Counted from the first letter of the stretch, positions 1-13,149 are shown. The stretch is 64,000 nucleotides of DNA from Sarcophilus harrisii (GCF_902635505.1 NC_045429.1:158246997-158310996); one strand, 5' to 3'. Numbers and translations are program-made. The notes: generated by a model from the sequence alone, not told the origin.

Positions 1-44
1 TTGGTGCATGGGATCTAGGTTTATACTGTCATTGCTTTCTTTGT

Positions 45-282
45 GAGACTGAACCTATGACTTTATTGGTCTATGGAGTTCCAAAGAAGGATCTTCTTCT
101 CTTGATGAAAATCAGCATCATCTGTGCAAACTCTAGTGTTAGAAAGTTACCTGGATTACTGAGGGTTCCAGTGACTTGCCCAGGATCAAACACTCAATAT
201 GTATCAGAGCTAGAATTTGAATCCATTTCTTCCAGGGTTCTAGATTGACATTTTCCACATAATAACTATACTGCCTCTCCAC
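45..282 (-). repeat. MIR/THER-like marsupial SINE
   Basis: Reads as the reverse complement of the element at 25570-25815: the shared core covers the phrases for a promoter-distal region (TTTATTGGTCTATGGAG..., CTCTAGTGTTAGAAAG). It then continues into the usual SINE end (GACTTGCCCAGGATCAAACA). Old and diverged. Family name is from memory. Confidence 0.55.
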
Positions 283-1084
283 GGTACCCTTACCTTGTCT
301 TATACTTAACCTCCCCATTTAGTTGAAAATGTAAAAATATTTTAATAAGCAAGTATAGGCCCAATCTTGCAGTCTTTACCCATAATTAACCACTTTCACT
401 TTTGTATGTTGAATTATGTAGCTAGTAACCAATAATGAATCAGAATTAATCTGAAAAGGGAATGGGTCTTTCTTGAAAGAGCTTTGCTTTACTTGCTATT
501 ATATCATTGGAATAGGTAATTAAGGTTCAAGAATTTTCAACTTTAATTGTTAAAATTTAAAAGGACTTTCCAGGCAAAGGAATTTAAAGTGTCTTCAAAA
601 ATCTATCTATCCCTCTATCTATCTACCTATCTATCTATCTATAATTATAGTATATGTTATATATTATTCAATACTTTAACATTATCCATAAAAGTTCATT
701 AAATAACTATTTGTATAGCATATGGAAATGGGATTTGTACTGACTGAATTACAAATATGCTGCATGTGATCCACCCATTAATATGGATGAACATGTGGAA
801 GATAAACCGATAACTGGAAATCAATATATGACTATTATACAACTTAAAAAAGAAATGAGTTTAAATATTTACATCAAATATGTCAAGCCTAACAATACAC
901 ACAGGAAAAACCCAATAGACAAACATCAATTATTCAGTTGATTGTATAAGGAGTTGGACAGGCCAATGAGCAAGTCCATCTGTACATTTATCTTAGACAA
1001 ACATTTCAGCTACATAATAAACTATTTAGAATTGAATGGGAAGAGAAAACAGGGCTGGAATACATTGAAAATAGGAATAGTAAT
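283..1084. other. No gene seen
   Basis: AT-rich DNA with no convincing ORF, splice pattern or named repeat apart from the microsatellite at 601-642. Confidence 0.6.
601..642. repeat. (TATC)n microsatellite
   Basis: About ten imperfect ATCT/TATC units in a row. Confidence 0.9.
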
Positions 1085-1357
1085 ACTCATCAACTAACAT
1101 TTACATAGTATTTACTATGTGCCAGGAATTGTACTTATTATTTTTATAGTTATCATCTCATTTGATCCTCACAGCAATCCTGGTAGGTTAATGCTATTAT
1201 TATTCTCATTTTCCATAAGGAAACTGAGGCAAAACAACAGTTAACTGACTTGCCTGGGGTCACACAGCTAGTAAATGTTTGAGGCCAAATATGAACTTAA
1301 GTCTTCCTGAATTGATATCTAATATTCTATACACTATGATACCACTTAGCTGCTCTT
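1085..1357 (+). repeat. CORE-SINE (Mar1/MIR superfamily)
   Basis: Shows the full order of the family: ACATTTACATAGTATTTACT, GTGCCAGGAATTG, CATTTGATCCTCACAGCAA, GGAAACTGAGGC, CACACAGCTAGTAA, then TTAGCTGCTC at the end. Fairly complete, with scattered substitutions. Confidence 0.8.
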
Positions 1358-1419
1358 TCAACTACTCCATGATTCTCCTTAAAACAGAAAACCATCTTTT
1401 TAAAAAAGTTTTAGATTTT

Positions 1420-2162
1420 TTTTTGGCTATATATGTACATTCAGTTTTTACATATTTTCATATGAATCCTGTTGGGAGAGAAAAATCACAATAAAAGAAA
1501 AAAACTGAAGAAAAAAAAGAGTGAAAATAGTATACTTTAATTTGCATTTCGTCTCCATAGTTCTCTCTCTAGATGCAAATGGCAATTTCCACCCCAAGTT
1601 TATTGGAATTGCCTTGGATTGCTGCATTGCTGAAAAGAGCCGAGTCTATCATAGATAATCATGAGACAGTCTTTCAGTGGCTATGTACAATATTTTCTTA
1701 GATCTGCTTACTTCACTCAGCATCAGTTCATGTAAATCTTTTCAGAATTTCTAAAAGAAAATTATCATTTCTTATAGAGCATTAATATTCCATTGCTTTC
1801 ATATTCCATAACTTATTCAGCCATTCCCCAATTTGTAGATACCCACTCCTTTTCCAATTTCTTGTCCCCACAAAAATAGCTAGTACAAATATTTTTGCAC
1901 ATGTGGGTACTTTTCCTTTTTTATGATCTCTTTGGGAGACAGACCCAGCAGTGGTCCTGCTGGATCAAAGAGTATGCACAGTTTAATTGCCCTTTGAGTA
2001 TAGTTCCAAACTGCTTCCAGAATTACTAAATCAGTTCACAGCTCCACCAACTATGCATTAGTGTCCCAGTTTTCCCACATCCTTTCCAACATTTATTATT
2101 ATTTTTTCCTGTCATCTTATACAATCTGATAGAGATGAGATGGTACTTCAGAGTTAGGAACC
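1420..2162 (-). mobile_element. 5'-truncated L1, ORF2 C-terminus and 3' UTR
   Basis: Antisense L1. The + strand runs from 3' UTR through TTCACTCAGCATCAGTTCAT (ORF2 tail), ATTCAGCCATTCCCCAATT, TGGATCAAAGAGTATGCA and AGTGTCCCAGTTTTCCCAC, the same series as the L1s at 6073 and 16561. The 3' UTR differs from those copies, so it is probably another, older subfamily. Frames are heavily broken. No clear target-site duplication. Confidence 0.8.
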
Positions 2163-2309
2163 CATCTTTTTAACTTCAAAATTCTTCCTATGATGACTAG
2201 AAATCATGGCACACTAGAGTATCCAAGGAATCAAAATTTGGGGTTTTCCAAAGGGTACATATTACCAGCACAGGTAATACCATGTACAAATATCACTTTC
2301 ATTTCTTAT

Positions 2310-2545
2310 AATCTCTACCTCCCTTCAAGACTCTGCTCAAATATTACGTCCTACAAGAGGATTTTCCCAATTTTCTCCACTCTCAACTTCCCCAGTTACT
2401 TTATGTTCTGTACAATTTTGTCTATACTCATCCATGTATATGTTGCTTCTGACTCTTGAAGGACAGAGATTGGTATTCTTAGTGCTTATAATTGTGCCTA
2501 GCATACAGTAGGAGTTTAATTAATGCTTATTAAACTGAATTGAGT
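2310..2545 (+). repeat. L2 LINE 3' end
   Basis: Carries the late L2 pattern: CTCAAATATTACGTCCTAC, GACTCTTGAAGGACAGAG, then CTAGCATACAGTAGGAGTTTAATTAATGC-type ending. Ancient and diverged. Confidence 0.7.
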
Positions 2546-2764
2546 AAAACCTATCATAAAAGAACTATGTGACTGGAAAAGAAGGGAGTTTGGTCAGGTA
2601 GTGGGAGAGAAGACTGTTAGAGAGATAAATCAGTGTTTTCCTGGGTCTCACATAATGTTAAAGGAGCTAGAGAAATGTCCCCAGCACATTGGGTAGATTC
2701 TGTCTGGATAATGTGAAGGATAAACATGAATAAATGTCGCACAGGATGAGAAGGTATATGTAGG

Positions 2765-3005
2765 TACAATAAATAGAATGCCGGGCAGGCCTAGAGTCAG
2801 AAAAACATGTTTAACTTATGACTTGCTAGATGACCTTGGATAAATCATTTAAATCTGTTTGCCTTAGTTTTCTCAACTGTAAAATGGGGATAATAATAAC
2901 ATCTACTTCTTAGGATTGTTGTTAATGATAAAATATGATAATATTTGAAATAGATTTTTGTAAACCTTAAAACACTAATATATAAATGCTATTTACTGTA
3001 GGGAG
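2765..3005 (+). repeat. tRNA-type SINE with MIR-like tail
   Basis: AATAGAATGCCGGGCAGGCC, CTAGAGTCAGAAAAAC, GACCTTGGATAAATCATTTAA, TCTCAACTGTAAAATGGGGA, TAAATGCTATTTACTG. Order and spacing fit the marsupial SINE family. Confidence 0.75.
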
Positions 3006-3384
3006 TACTCTCATTGAAGAATTCACAGATCCTTTGAAATTTTTAAAATAAAAAAATGATAACTTCATTAGGGAAGAAAAAATAAGTAAATTCTTTAATA
3101 AAATCCTGTTTACTAGAAAACTACATATTTGTTTAAATTTAATCATTCAAAAATATATTAGATACAGTATCTTCTTTTTCTGATTTGTAAAATGAATAAT
3201 AAAACCCAATAACATCTGCAATTTGAGGGTTAAATATTTATTTCTATTTATTTATACATCTATATAAACTTATATGTATCTATTTATAAATAAAACCAAT
3301 ATATCAGAAATACTTTGTAAATCTTATGCTATTATATATATATCAGCAATCATTATAAGAGTGTTCTACCTTGGACCCACACTC

Positions 3385-3600
3385 TATTTTGAATCCTGGA
3401 TTTGAAGTCAGTTCACCTTGAATCCTTCCTCAGAAACTCACTAACTATGTGATCCTGTATATATGCCACTTAATCTCTGAGTCTCATTTCCTCACTTGAT
3501 AAAATGGACATAGATATAGTACCTATTTCACATAATTGTGAAGTTTGCAATAAGAAACAATTTGTAAACTTTAATGTACCATATAGATGTCAACCATAAT
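3385..3600 (+). repeat. MIR/CORE-type SINE, diverged
   Basis: GATTTGAAGTCAGTTCACC, ACTATGTGATCCTG, CTCATTTCCTCACTTGATAA and GTAAACTTTAATGTACC in the family order. Confidence 0.6.
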
Positions 3601-4784
3601 TATTAGATGAAAAATCTCTGACATGAACTTAAATTCTAAACATAATTTGGGGAAAAAAACAAATTACCTCCCCATGCTCTTAGATAATACCTTAATCTTT
3701 TGTCCTAGGAGATGCTTCATTTTGTGGGCTTTGAAACTCAAAAATTTCTGTGTTATATTTTTCTGTAATAAGACATTGCCCTGAATTAAAGTTTTTTTAA
3801 AAAATCAAATTGAGCAAAATCAGGTAAAATTGTCTATGAATTATAAAAGATTTTTGCAGTTTTATTTATGGTGGAAGATAACTTGAGGAGACTAGCAGCA
3901 AAAGAAAGATACTCATGATGTATTTTTAAAAGTGTGGGTGGGAAAGATGATGGGAATCAAATGGAACAAGACCAAAAATGTACTAGACATTGAAGTCACA
4001 TTTGCTCTTTAAAAAAAGAAAAGGAAAATCAGGATGACACTGGCCACTTCAAGTGAAAAAATTGCAGATAAAATGTTAGTGTAAGCATGTTAACATTTAT
4101 TATTCAAAGAGCACAATATAATACCTCTTTTCTAATTGCCATCATCTATAGGTGTGAACATGATAAAAGCTGCATCCAATTACAAAGATTCTATTCCTGT
4201 TGGTACCTGTTTGTATTCATAGATTTTTTTGGTGCAAGTCTACCCATGCCAGGAAGTTAATGGCTTTGCCCTTCCCTCCTTCTCATTTGAAAATTTTAAT
4301 GAAGCAACCCTGGGATAATTTAAATAGTATGATCCACCTGCTGCAGAAGGAACTAAGAAAAGAGAAAGGTAGGGTTTCCTTCAAACCATAAGATTAAATC
4401 AGAGGAGTTGATTTTGGCAGCAAATGCTGCCCCCCAAAATGAGAGATAGATGTAGGAAAAAAGGACTAATTCCCTCTCAGCTAGACAGGAGTAAAAAAGA
4501 CAATAATTCAAGGAAGGAAGGGGATATTTCCTTCGCATCCTGAGAGACTCCTGGAACTGCAAGGTAGGATTTGTTAGATCCTGGTATATAAACAGAAAGC
4601 TTCAAAAGAATCAACAACTCAAATTCAAGGATGTGCTTTTGAACCATAACACATTTAAGTATAACATCAGAACAGTCCACCCCAAGCTAATCCCTTAGTG
4701 AAGGAACTAAACATTTTAAGTTCTACATAGCCCCAACCTATCTTTCCAATTTCATTGGACATTACTTCCCCTCTAGAATCCTAT
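3601..4784. other. No gene seen
   Basis: AT-rich sequence. The overlapping 63-69 codon open frames at 4200-4680 lie on both strands and show no splice or homology support. Confidence 0.55.
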
Positions 4785-5265
4785 AAATACAGCCAGGCAG
4801 TCCTCTCTGTTCTTCATGCATGACACACCATTTCTTCATGTCTTTTGCCCTGACTGCTCTCATCCCTGAAATATACCCTTCCATACCTCCACTTCATAGA
4901 GTTCTCTTCCTTTAAGTAGCATCTCAGGCACTATCTTCTTCACAAAGCTTTCCTTGATCTCCTATCTCCAATTACTCTGTATTTCCCTACTCTGTATATA
5001 TTTATATTTCTTAACTTTTATATTTATGGTATATATAACTTTATAGATATTTTCTATCTCCTCTATTAAAATATAAGTTCTTTGTGACTCGGGATCATTA
5101 CATATTTTGTGCTTGTATGCCCAGTGCTTGGCATATTGGTTGAGTATAATTAGAATTCAATTTCCTTTCAAGTAGATATTTTATCATTCATAGTATTTTT
5201 ATATCCAGAACCTAGCATACTACCTGGCACACAGTGAGCACCTAATAAATAATTATTGATGGGAA
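4785..5265 (+). repeat. L2 LINE 3' region
   Basis: CACTATCTTCTTCACAAAGC and TTCCTTGATCTCCTATC (the L2 extra-cysteine region and downstream), TTAAAATATAAGTTCTTTG, then CTAGCATACTACCTGGCACA and CACCTAATAAATAATTATTG. A repeated ending (about 5110 and 5215) suggests two overlapping L2 tails or an insertion. Confidence 0.7.
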
Positions 5266-6072
5266 ATTGAGTCAGTGAGAGATAGCAACTCTTATACCTG
5301 TGCTAAAAAAGAAAAAAAAATTAAAAATAGATAAGGATATGTATTTCACAACTATTCATAGAGGTAGAATTTTTAACTAAACAGGGAAAGAGATATTTCT
5401 AAAAGATGAAGTAGACAATCTGATGAAAAACTTCTGCACAGACAAAATTAAAATTAAATTAGAAGAAAAACAGTTAATTGAGGAAATATCTTCATGGCAA
5501 ATTTCCCTGATAAAGCAGGCGACCCTGGATAGAAGCAACACCATATGGTAGAAATTTCCCTCTATTTAAAATTGTGCAGTCCAGTGGTACTCCTGATCCT
5601 TATCTTAATTGTTTGCTTCTTAAAACTGTGTCATTAGTCTCTGTTGTTGTCTCCTGATTCACAAACATCATTCTGAATTCCAGATACCCCTAGGAACTCA
5701 CATCTTCTTTTTCCAGGAATAGGATATCATCCTTAGAGATACAATATTCTCAGAAATGGTAACTTTTCAAAGCATACCTTCTCTATTAGTTCATATATTT
5801 GGTAAGAGTGAGATATTTACCCATTCTCTTCTATACCCTACCTCTCATCTCTAATTTGTGTAATTTTCCTTCAAATATATTTTATTTCAGCGGCTTTAAA
5901 GTTCTTTATTTTATATTTGAATTTTTCTACTTTCACTTCTCATTATTCATGAAGTTCCACTTAAATCTTTTTCCTTTTCTATTCTTTGTTATCCCTTGAT
6001 GCTCTGCCTTCCTTTTTTTTTTTTTTTTTTTTTTTTGTTACTTTTGCCACAAAGGCCAGTCTTTATATTTTC
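5266..6072. other. No gene; long poly-T tract at 6013-6036
   Basis: No coding signal. It ends in a pure T run of about 24 bases just before the L1. Open frames across the T run encode only phenylalanine (or lysine on the other strand). Confidence 0.6.
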
Positions 6073-9000
6073 TTTTTTATTAAAGCTTTTTACTTTCAAA
6101 ACATATACATAAATAATTTTCAACATTTGGCTTTTGCAAAACTTTGTGTTCCAAATTTTTTTCCCCTCTCTTTCCCCCACCCCTTCCCTAGATGGCAAGT
6201 AATCCAATATATGTCAAATATGTGCAATTCTTCTATACATATTTCTACAATTATTATGCTGCACAAGAAAAAGCAGATCAAAAAGGGGAAAATAAGAAAG
6301 AAGACAAAATACAAGGAAACAATAACAAAAAAGTGAAAATACTGTGTTGTGATCTACACTCAGTCCCCACAGTCCTCTCTCTGGGTACTCTCAAGACCAT
6401 TGAAAACTGGACTAATCACCTCCGTCTTGAAAAGAGCCATGTCTATCAGAATTGATCATTGTAAAATCTTGTTGCTGTATACAGTGTTCTCCTAGTTCTA
6501 CTCACTTCACTTAGCATCAGTTCATATAAGTTTCTTCAGCCTTTCTGAAATCATCCTGATGATTGTTTCTTATAGAACAATAATATTCCATAACATTCAT
6601 ATATTAAGCCACTCTCCAATTGATGGGCATCCACTCAGTTTCCAGTTTCTTACCACCACACAAAGGGCTGTTACAACCATTTTTGCATGTGTGGGTCCTT
6701 TTTCTTTTTATGATCTCCTTGGGAAACAGGCCCAGTAGAGAAACTGCTAGATCAAAGTTTGATAGCCCTTTGGGCATAGTTGCAAGTTATTTTCCAGAAT
6801 GGTTGAATCAGTTCACAACTGTACCAATAATGTATTAGTGTCCCAGTTTTCCTACATCCCCTCCAACATTCATCATTATCTTTTTCTGTCATTTTAGCCA
6901 ATCTAAGAGGTGTGTGGTAGTACTTTAGAGTTGCCTTAATTTGCATTTCTTTGATCAATAGTGATTTGCAGCATTTTTTTTTTCATATGACTAGAAATGG
7001 CTTTAATTTCTTCATTTAAAAATTGTCTATTCATAACCTTTAGGCATTTATCAACTGGAGAATGGCTTGAATTCTCATAAATTTGAGTCAATTCTTTATA
7101 TGTTTTAGAAATTAGGCCTTTATCAGAACCTTTGAATGTAAAATTTTTCCAAGTTTATTGCTTCCCTTCTAATTTTGTCTGCATTGGTTTTGTTTGTACA
7201 AAAACTTTTTAACTTAATATAATAACCCATTTGCATTCCATAATATATTCTCATTCTTCTTTGGCCACAAATTCCTTTCTTCTCCACATATCTGGGAGGT
7301 AAACTATCCTTTGTTCTTCTAATTTGCTTCTAGTCTTACTTTTTATGTCTAAATCATGAACCCATTTTGACCTTAACTCAGTATAGTGTTAGGTGTGAGT
7401 CAATACTTAGTTTCTAACTAGGTATAACTAATTTCCAAATTTCCCAGTAATTTTTGTCAAATAATGAGTTCTCATCCCAGAAGCTGGGGGCTTTGGGTTT
7501 ATCAAACACTAGATTACTATAGTCATTGACTATTATATCTTGTGAACCTCACCTATTCCACTGAGCAGCTACTCTATTTCTTAATCAGCACCAATTAGTT
7601 TTGATGACCATTGCTTTATAATATAGTTTTAGGTCTGATATAGCTAGGCTACCTTCATTTGCATTTTTATTAATTTCTTTGAAATTCTTGACCTTTTGTT
7701 TTTTTTTTTTCAGATAAACTTTATTATTATTTTTTCTAGCTCTGTAAAATAATTTCTTGGGAGTTTGATTGATATGGCACTGAATAGATTAATTAATTTA
7801 GGTATTATTTTCATTTTATTATTTTAGCTCAGCCTACCCATGAGCACTTGATATTTTTCCAGTTGATTAGATCTGACCTTATTTGTGTGGAAATTATTTT
7901 GTAATTGTGTTCATATAGTTCCTGACTTTGTCTTGGCAGGTAGATACTCAAATGGAATTCCTCTTTATATCTCTTGCTGCTGGACTTAGATGATAACATA
8001 TAGAAATGCTGATGATTTAAGTGGATTTATTTTCTGAATCTATTGAGATAATCATATGATTTTTATTAGTGTGGTTACTGATATAATCAATTATGCTAAT
8101 AATTTACCTAATATTGAACCAGCCCTGAATTTCTGGTATAAATCCTACTTGGTCGTGGTATATTATCCTGGGAATAATTTGCTGTAATCTCTTTGCTAAT
8201 ATTTTATTTAAGATTTTTTGCATAAATAGTCATTAAGGTAATTGGCTCCTTGATATTTGAATTGTTTCTTTCTGGCTGCTTACAATATTTTCTCCTTGAT
8301 CTAATAATTCTGAAATTTAGCTATGATATTCCTTGGAGTTTTCATTTTAGGGTCTCTATCAGGAGGTGGTTGGTGAATTCTTTCAATGGCTATTTTACCC
8401 TGTAGATCCAGGACATTCAGGCAATTTTCCTTGATGATTTCATGATGTCTAGGCTCTTTTTTTTCATCATATTTTTTAGGTAGTCCAATAATTTTTACAT
8501 TATTTTTCCAGCATCTATTTTCCAGGTCAATTGTTTTTCCAATTAGGTATTTCACATTTTCTTCTTTTTTTCATTTTTTGGGGATTTTGTTTGAGTGATT
8601 CTTGATGTCTCATTGAGTCATTCGATTTCATTTGTTCAATTCTAATTTTTAGTTAATTATTTTCTTCAGTTAGCTTTTTAAATCTCTTTCTGCATTTGAC
8701 CAATTGAACTTTTAAATGAGTTGTTTTGTTCATTGGATGTTTTTTCCATTATACAAATTCTGTTTTTCATTGAGTTAGTTTCTTTTTCCATTGTGAAATC
8801 TATTTTGTAAGGAGTTACATGCTTTTTCCATTTCATCAAATCAATTTTGCAAAGAGTTAAATATTTTTTCAATTTCACTAAATCTATTTTTAAGGAGTTT
8901 TCTTCAGATAATTACTGTTTCTTTTCCAAACTCTCTGCAAGTTCTCATTCCTTTCCCCATTTTTCTTCTAACCCTTTTTTTTAGGATTCTTTTTGAATTC

Positions 9001-9495
9001 TTCCAACAGTCTTGTGAAATAGGGACCAACTCATGTCACTGTTTGGGGGTTCATCTAGAGATGTTTTGCCTTTAGTGTCCTCAGAGTCTGAGGTCTGATC
9101 ATTTCTGTCTCCATAAAAACTATCTATGATTAGTTTTTTTTTTGCTTTTTTGCTCATTTTTAAAGGATGAGATCAGTTCTTAGGGCAAAGGGGAGATTAT
9201 CTCAAGCTTCCTCTACATCCATGGATACCATACTACCCTGTATTCCGGCAATGCACCTCTGCATACCCCCCACTCTCACCCCACCATGCGCCTGATTGAA
9301 ACAGATATTTTCTGAAGTTCTTCCAAGATATCTGGTGCTGGAAATTTGTTACACTCCAAATATTTGTGTCTTCTGTCACTCTAAAACCTATTCAGATATT
9401 TGATCTGGCATTGATCTGAGGGAAGCCAGGAAGAACTCAAACAAAGACCTGTCTACTCTACACCATCTTGGCTCTGCTTGTTCCCTTCCCCCACC
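6073..9495 (-). mobile_element. L1 LINE with both ends, internally deleted
   Basis: Antisense L1. From its own 5' end it reads: 5' UTR (about 9495-8900, with GAGCCAAGATGG near the tip, as at therian L1 5' ends); ORF1 coiled coil (about 8880-8580) and RNA-binding centre (8555-8301, with NVKIIGLP and PRNIIAKFQNY); then about 8262 a jump into ORF2 reverse transcriptase (the translation resembles [17 protein letters not shown] and HDQVGFIP); the rest of ORF2 to about 6430; and the 3' UTR. The usual ORF1 C-terminus, ORF2 endonuclease and early RT are missing, so at 3.4 kb it is well under full length. Both frames carry many stops. A target-site duplication frames it: CAGTCTTTATATTTTC at 6057-6072 and CAATCTTTATCTTTTC at 9496-9511, with two mismatches. 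Confidence 0.9.
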
Positions 9496-9539
9496 CAATC
9501 TTTATCTTTTCAAAAAAAAAACAATAGCCTTCAGGGATA

Positions 9540-10660
9540 AAATTTGATTTTTTTTTGACAGTTTTTCTTTTATATATTTCTATTGTTTAAGGTATTTGTA
9601 ATTAGAAAATTTTGTTCAAATCTAAATTGTTTGTTGTTTCAGTAATGTCATAAATTATTCTTTTTTATTATACATTCTTTTTTATGATCATTATTGATTA
9701 GGCTTAGGTGTGCAAGATATGGTATTTTAGCTTGCAGCTTTTTGATATATATTATTCCATCCCTTTCTGAGATTTCTTGTGACTATTGAATAATTTTGGA
9801 TTGTTCATATTTTTTCTCTTGAATTTCTAAAGATATTTCTCCTGGATATTTGAAATTTTTAGTGTTTGTCACTGAAATTATTAAATTTAACCACTTTTGG
9901 ATTTGAGGTGTAAAGCATCACCTTCCTTCCCTGCCCACAACTCTTAGTATCAATCTGTAAATGTTTTTTATTAATACTTTGTCTTTTATATTCAGGCATA
10001 CAGACAATTTTTTAAAAAATATTTCTTACATGACAATATTGAAAGCATTTTGTTTACCACATTTTTCTGAGAAATCTCTGTCCTTTAAGTTATGTTGCTA
10101 AATTCTGTTTTTTAAGGTTAGTCACTTTGATCTGAATAATATTCATTTATTCTTTTAACATGGTTGCCTTCTGCTACTCTTCTGTCAAATTTCCTTCATT
10201 TCAGTGTTTTTATGTTCCAATTATGTTAATGTCTCATTTCCTTAAAGACATTCTCAATTGTAGATTCGTTTTTTCCTAATCAGCTAATTGCTTTAAATAT
10301 CTTTGTATGTATGTATATATGTGTGAATGTGTGTATATACACATTTAAGTCAGAAATGAGAGTTTTCAATGAAGAATTATGTGTATATGTGACACACACA
10401 TGTATATTCAGTCTTAATTTCTTCTTTTATGACTTTTAAAAATTCTTTTGAAACATTTTAGAGTTTCTTGTTGCTGTTCCATGATGCTTTGAGGATACAC
10501 AGGATTATGCCTTCTATCTGGATAATTAATTCACTTTTCTTCAGAATATAATATCTGTTAAGAAAGATTTGTGTCTTCCTTAATGCTTTTCTTACTCCTT
10601 CTGTTTTAGGATACTCTAGGTTGTTTTATCTAACAATATGCTGGACTTTGTCACTGTTTT
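9540..10660. other. T-rich block, possibly old antisense LINE
   Basis: About 1.1 kb with strong T bias on the + strand and no stop-free frame. Phrases such as TATTATTCCATCCCTTTCTG and TTGGATTGTTCATATTTTT read like a decayed antisense LINE coding region, but I cannot place the family. Confidence 0.3.
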
Positions 10661-11484
10661 TCTGGTCCCTTTACTTTACAGATAAGTAAACCCCTAAGCC
10701 TGGACTACAAGCTTGCCTCAAACTCCAGTTACCATGACATATGGATTTAATTGGTTTAAGTCTCTGTCCTGACTACCCTCTGGTTAGGGTAAGACTTCCT
10801 CAGGGCAAACTTCAGCCCCCTTTCTTTCTAATCTGATTTAGACACACACACACATATCTTTTTTCATTTCTCTCTTTGTCCTCCTTGTTTTTTCATGTCT
10901 GGGCAAAATCAGCACTTGATTCTTTTTATTGGGTAGAAGGATTGAGGACTGGCATACCAAAAGTCATTAAAGCAACAAGGGATCCCCACCTCTAGGCTGT
11001 CTACACATAAGTTTGTAAATTTGCTTGTGTCCTATCCTGAACTCATGGAATCTGATAGGGAAGGAGTATTAATCTGTAATATATTTTTATCTAGTCAAAG
11101 ATTTTTCCTTCTTCTGTGTATATTAATTGTAATTACCTTACATCTGGCACACAATTCATTTTAAGAGAATGAGAGAGAATTGAAGAAATATGGAGAAAAT
11201 GACTAATCTACCATTTTTGTGGTCACATCAAACCTGAAGAGCCTTTTAATTAAATCTGTAATAATTTGAAAGAGTTCAGTTAAATATAAACAAAAGAAAA
11301 ATAAACAAAGAATATCTATTGTCCAAAGTATGAGGAAACTGCTAGGAGTGGTTTTCCTATGGAAAATTTATAGAGGAACATAGACAAGAGTTTCAAGGGA
11401 TGAAAAGGTATGGATTAAAATCTGTATTATTAAAGGATATACTAATTTCACAAATTAGTTATAACTTTTAAGTATTAAGGCCAT
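10661..11484. other. No gene seen
   Basis: AT-rich DNA without recognisable repeats or exons. Confidence 0.5.
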
Positions 11485-11650
11485 GGGACTGAAATACACT
11501 GGAGTAGATATCAAGAAATGAGGGTTCTGATCCTGTCTCACCTGTTAACTAGTTGAATGGCCTTTACTTGTATGGAGTGGAAATCTATAAAATGAGGCCT
11601 TTGATTAAGATGGGCTCTACAATTCCTCTCTTCCAGCTCCAATATTCCAT
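11485..11650 (+). repeat. MIR-like SINE
   Basis: GGGTTCTGATCCTGTCTCACC, AATCTATAAAATGAGGCC and ATTCCTCTCTTCCAGCTCCA follow MIR order. Very diverged. Confidence 0.5.
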
Positions 11651-11709
11651 CAGACTTTCAACTGTCATGTTGCAAAAAAGTTGATAAAGAATATAGGTAA
11701 TAATCTAAA

Positions 11710-11850
11710 AATAGAATAGGCCACTTCAAGAGGATTGCCTTACTAGAAGGCTTCAGGAAAAGGTTGAATGATCACTTCTCAAGTATGTCATACAGAAAGT
11801 TTATATTCAGGTTGGGTTAAAGTCCATGAGTTTCCTTCAAACACTGAGAT
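11710..11850 (+). repeat. CR1/L3-like LINE 3' end
   Basis: AGAAGGCTTCAGGAAAAGG, TTGAATGATCACTTCTCAAG, TATTCAGGTTGGGTT match the closing segment seen more fully at 46560-46720. Confidence 0.6.
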
Positions 11851-12194
11851 TCTATCATTTTATTTTATCTCTCTCCTTCGTCTTGCCCTTTTGTTCCCAG
11901 CTAACAAGACAAAGAAGCTATATAGGGCAAATCTAATTTATTCTAATTTCTCTTAATTCAGCTAAATCTGCATCACTGAATTGAGTTGAAATCATTAAAG
12001 AATATAAGAAGGGAGAGTGAGAAAAACATCAAAGAGAACACAAATTTTTCTTAACAAATATACTTTGAAGAAAAGTGAATTAATTATGCCGATGGAAGAC
12101 ATAATCCTGTGGCTCCCCCAGACATAATGAAACAAAAAGAAGAAACTCCAAGATGGTTCAAAGGAGAAATAAAATCCATACAAAAGGAAATTAG

Positions 12195-12275
12195 AAATGA
12201 ATATATGTGTGTAAATATAAATATATACACACACGTGTGTGTGTGTGTGCAGAGAGAGAGAAAGAGAGGGAGATG
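12195..12275. repeat. (TA/TG)n and (GA)n microsatellite
   Basis: Alternating TATA, CACA/GTGT and AGAG runs. The open frame over it on the minus strand is low-complexity only. Confidence 0.85.
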
Positions 12276-12766
12276 AGATGTGACTATAAGAAATTAATTA
12301 TTGTGCCTATGCCAGGGAAGTGTTTAAAAAATGGCATCAAGAAAGAAGGAAAAAACTGAAGAATTCTCATATTTCTTTATCTGACTCTAGATTTTAGCTC
12401 TATCATTCAATAGGACTATATATTGTGCAGGTAGGCAGATGGTAAGGCAGCACACCAAGAATCCTAATAATCAGGGTAGAATGTTACTAAGACATGAGTT
12501 AATGCTTTTAAACTCATAAAATCTAGGATTTTATGGAGATGAACCACATTATGGATCTCTGCTGCAAGCATGTGCTCATCAAAATTACCATAGCTCAGTT
12601 AAGAGCTCTACCAGTTTACAACTCCTGGCCTTCTGGAATTGACCATATACATCTACTTACCCAATGAAAATGGGTACCTACTGACCATTCATTAGATCTA
12701 GTAAAAAAAAAAAACTTTTTTCAGAAGCAATAGTGATGTTTATTTAATTACAATTTATAAATCCTA

Positions 12767-12771
12767 CACAG

Positions 12772-12839
<68 letters not shown>

Positions 12840-12840
12840 C
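12767..12840. repeat. (CA)n(GA)n microsatellite
   Basis: CACACA run followed by about 25 GA units ending in GCGCGC. A compound tract and probably length-polymorphic. Confidence 0.95.
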
Positions 12841-12879
12841 AATGTAAAGATCTCTAGAAGGAAGCCAAATGTTGAACTG

Positions 12880-13020
12880 AGAAAAAAAGTATCATCAGAT
12901 TTTGAAAATTGGAAAGGAATTAAATGATCATCTAGTCCAATTCATACATAAAAAGACTTGGCTAGTCTTTTACCTCATCACCATTACCTCCTCACACATC
13001 TCATTCCACTATTGGACAGT
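12880..13020 (+). repeat. Possible MIR-family fragment
   Basis: GGAAAGGAATTAAATGATCATC and TAGTCCAATTCATAC resemble the MIR-type phrase for 'blocks after TCATCTAGTCCAA'. Short and uncertain. Confidence 0.4.
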
Positions 13021-13149
13021 TTTAATTGTTACAAGTTTGTTTGTTTTTTTCTCCTGACAGCTTAAATTTTCCTCTTTGCACTTCACCCCCTTCTGCTGGT
13101 CTTGCCTTCTTTAATCAAAACAAACAAGTCTTATATCTCCTCTATATGA

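Noticed and set aside
10300-10420. TATG/TGTG-rich stretch considered as a CRISPR-like or satellite array
   Set aside because: It is only imperfect microsatellite sequence. There are no regular repeats with unique spacers anywhere in the window.
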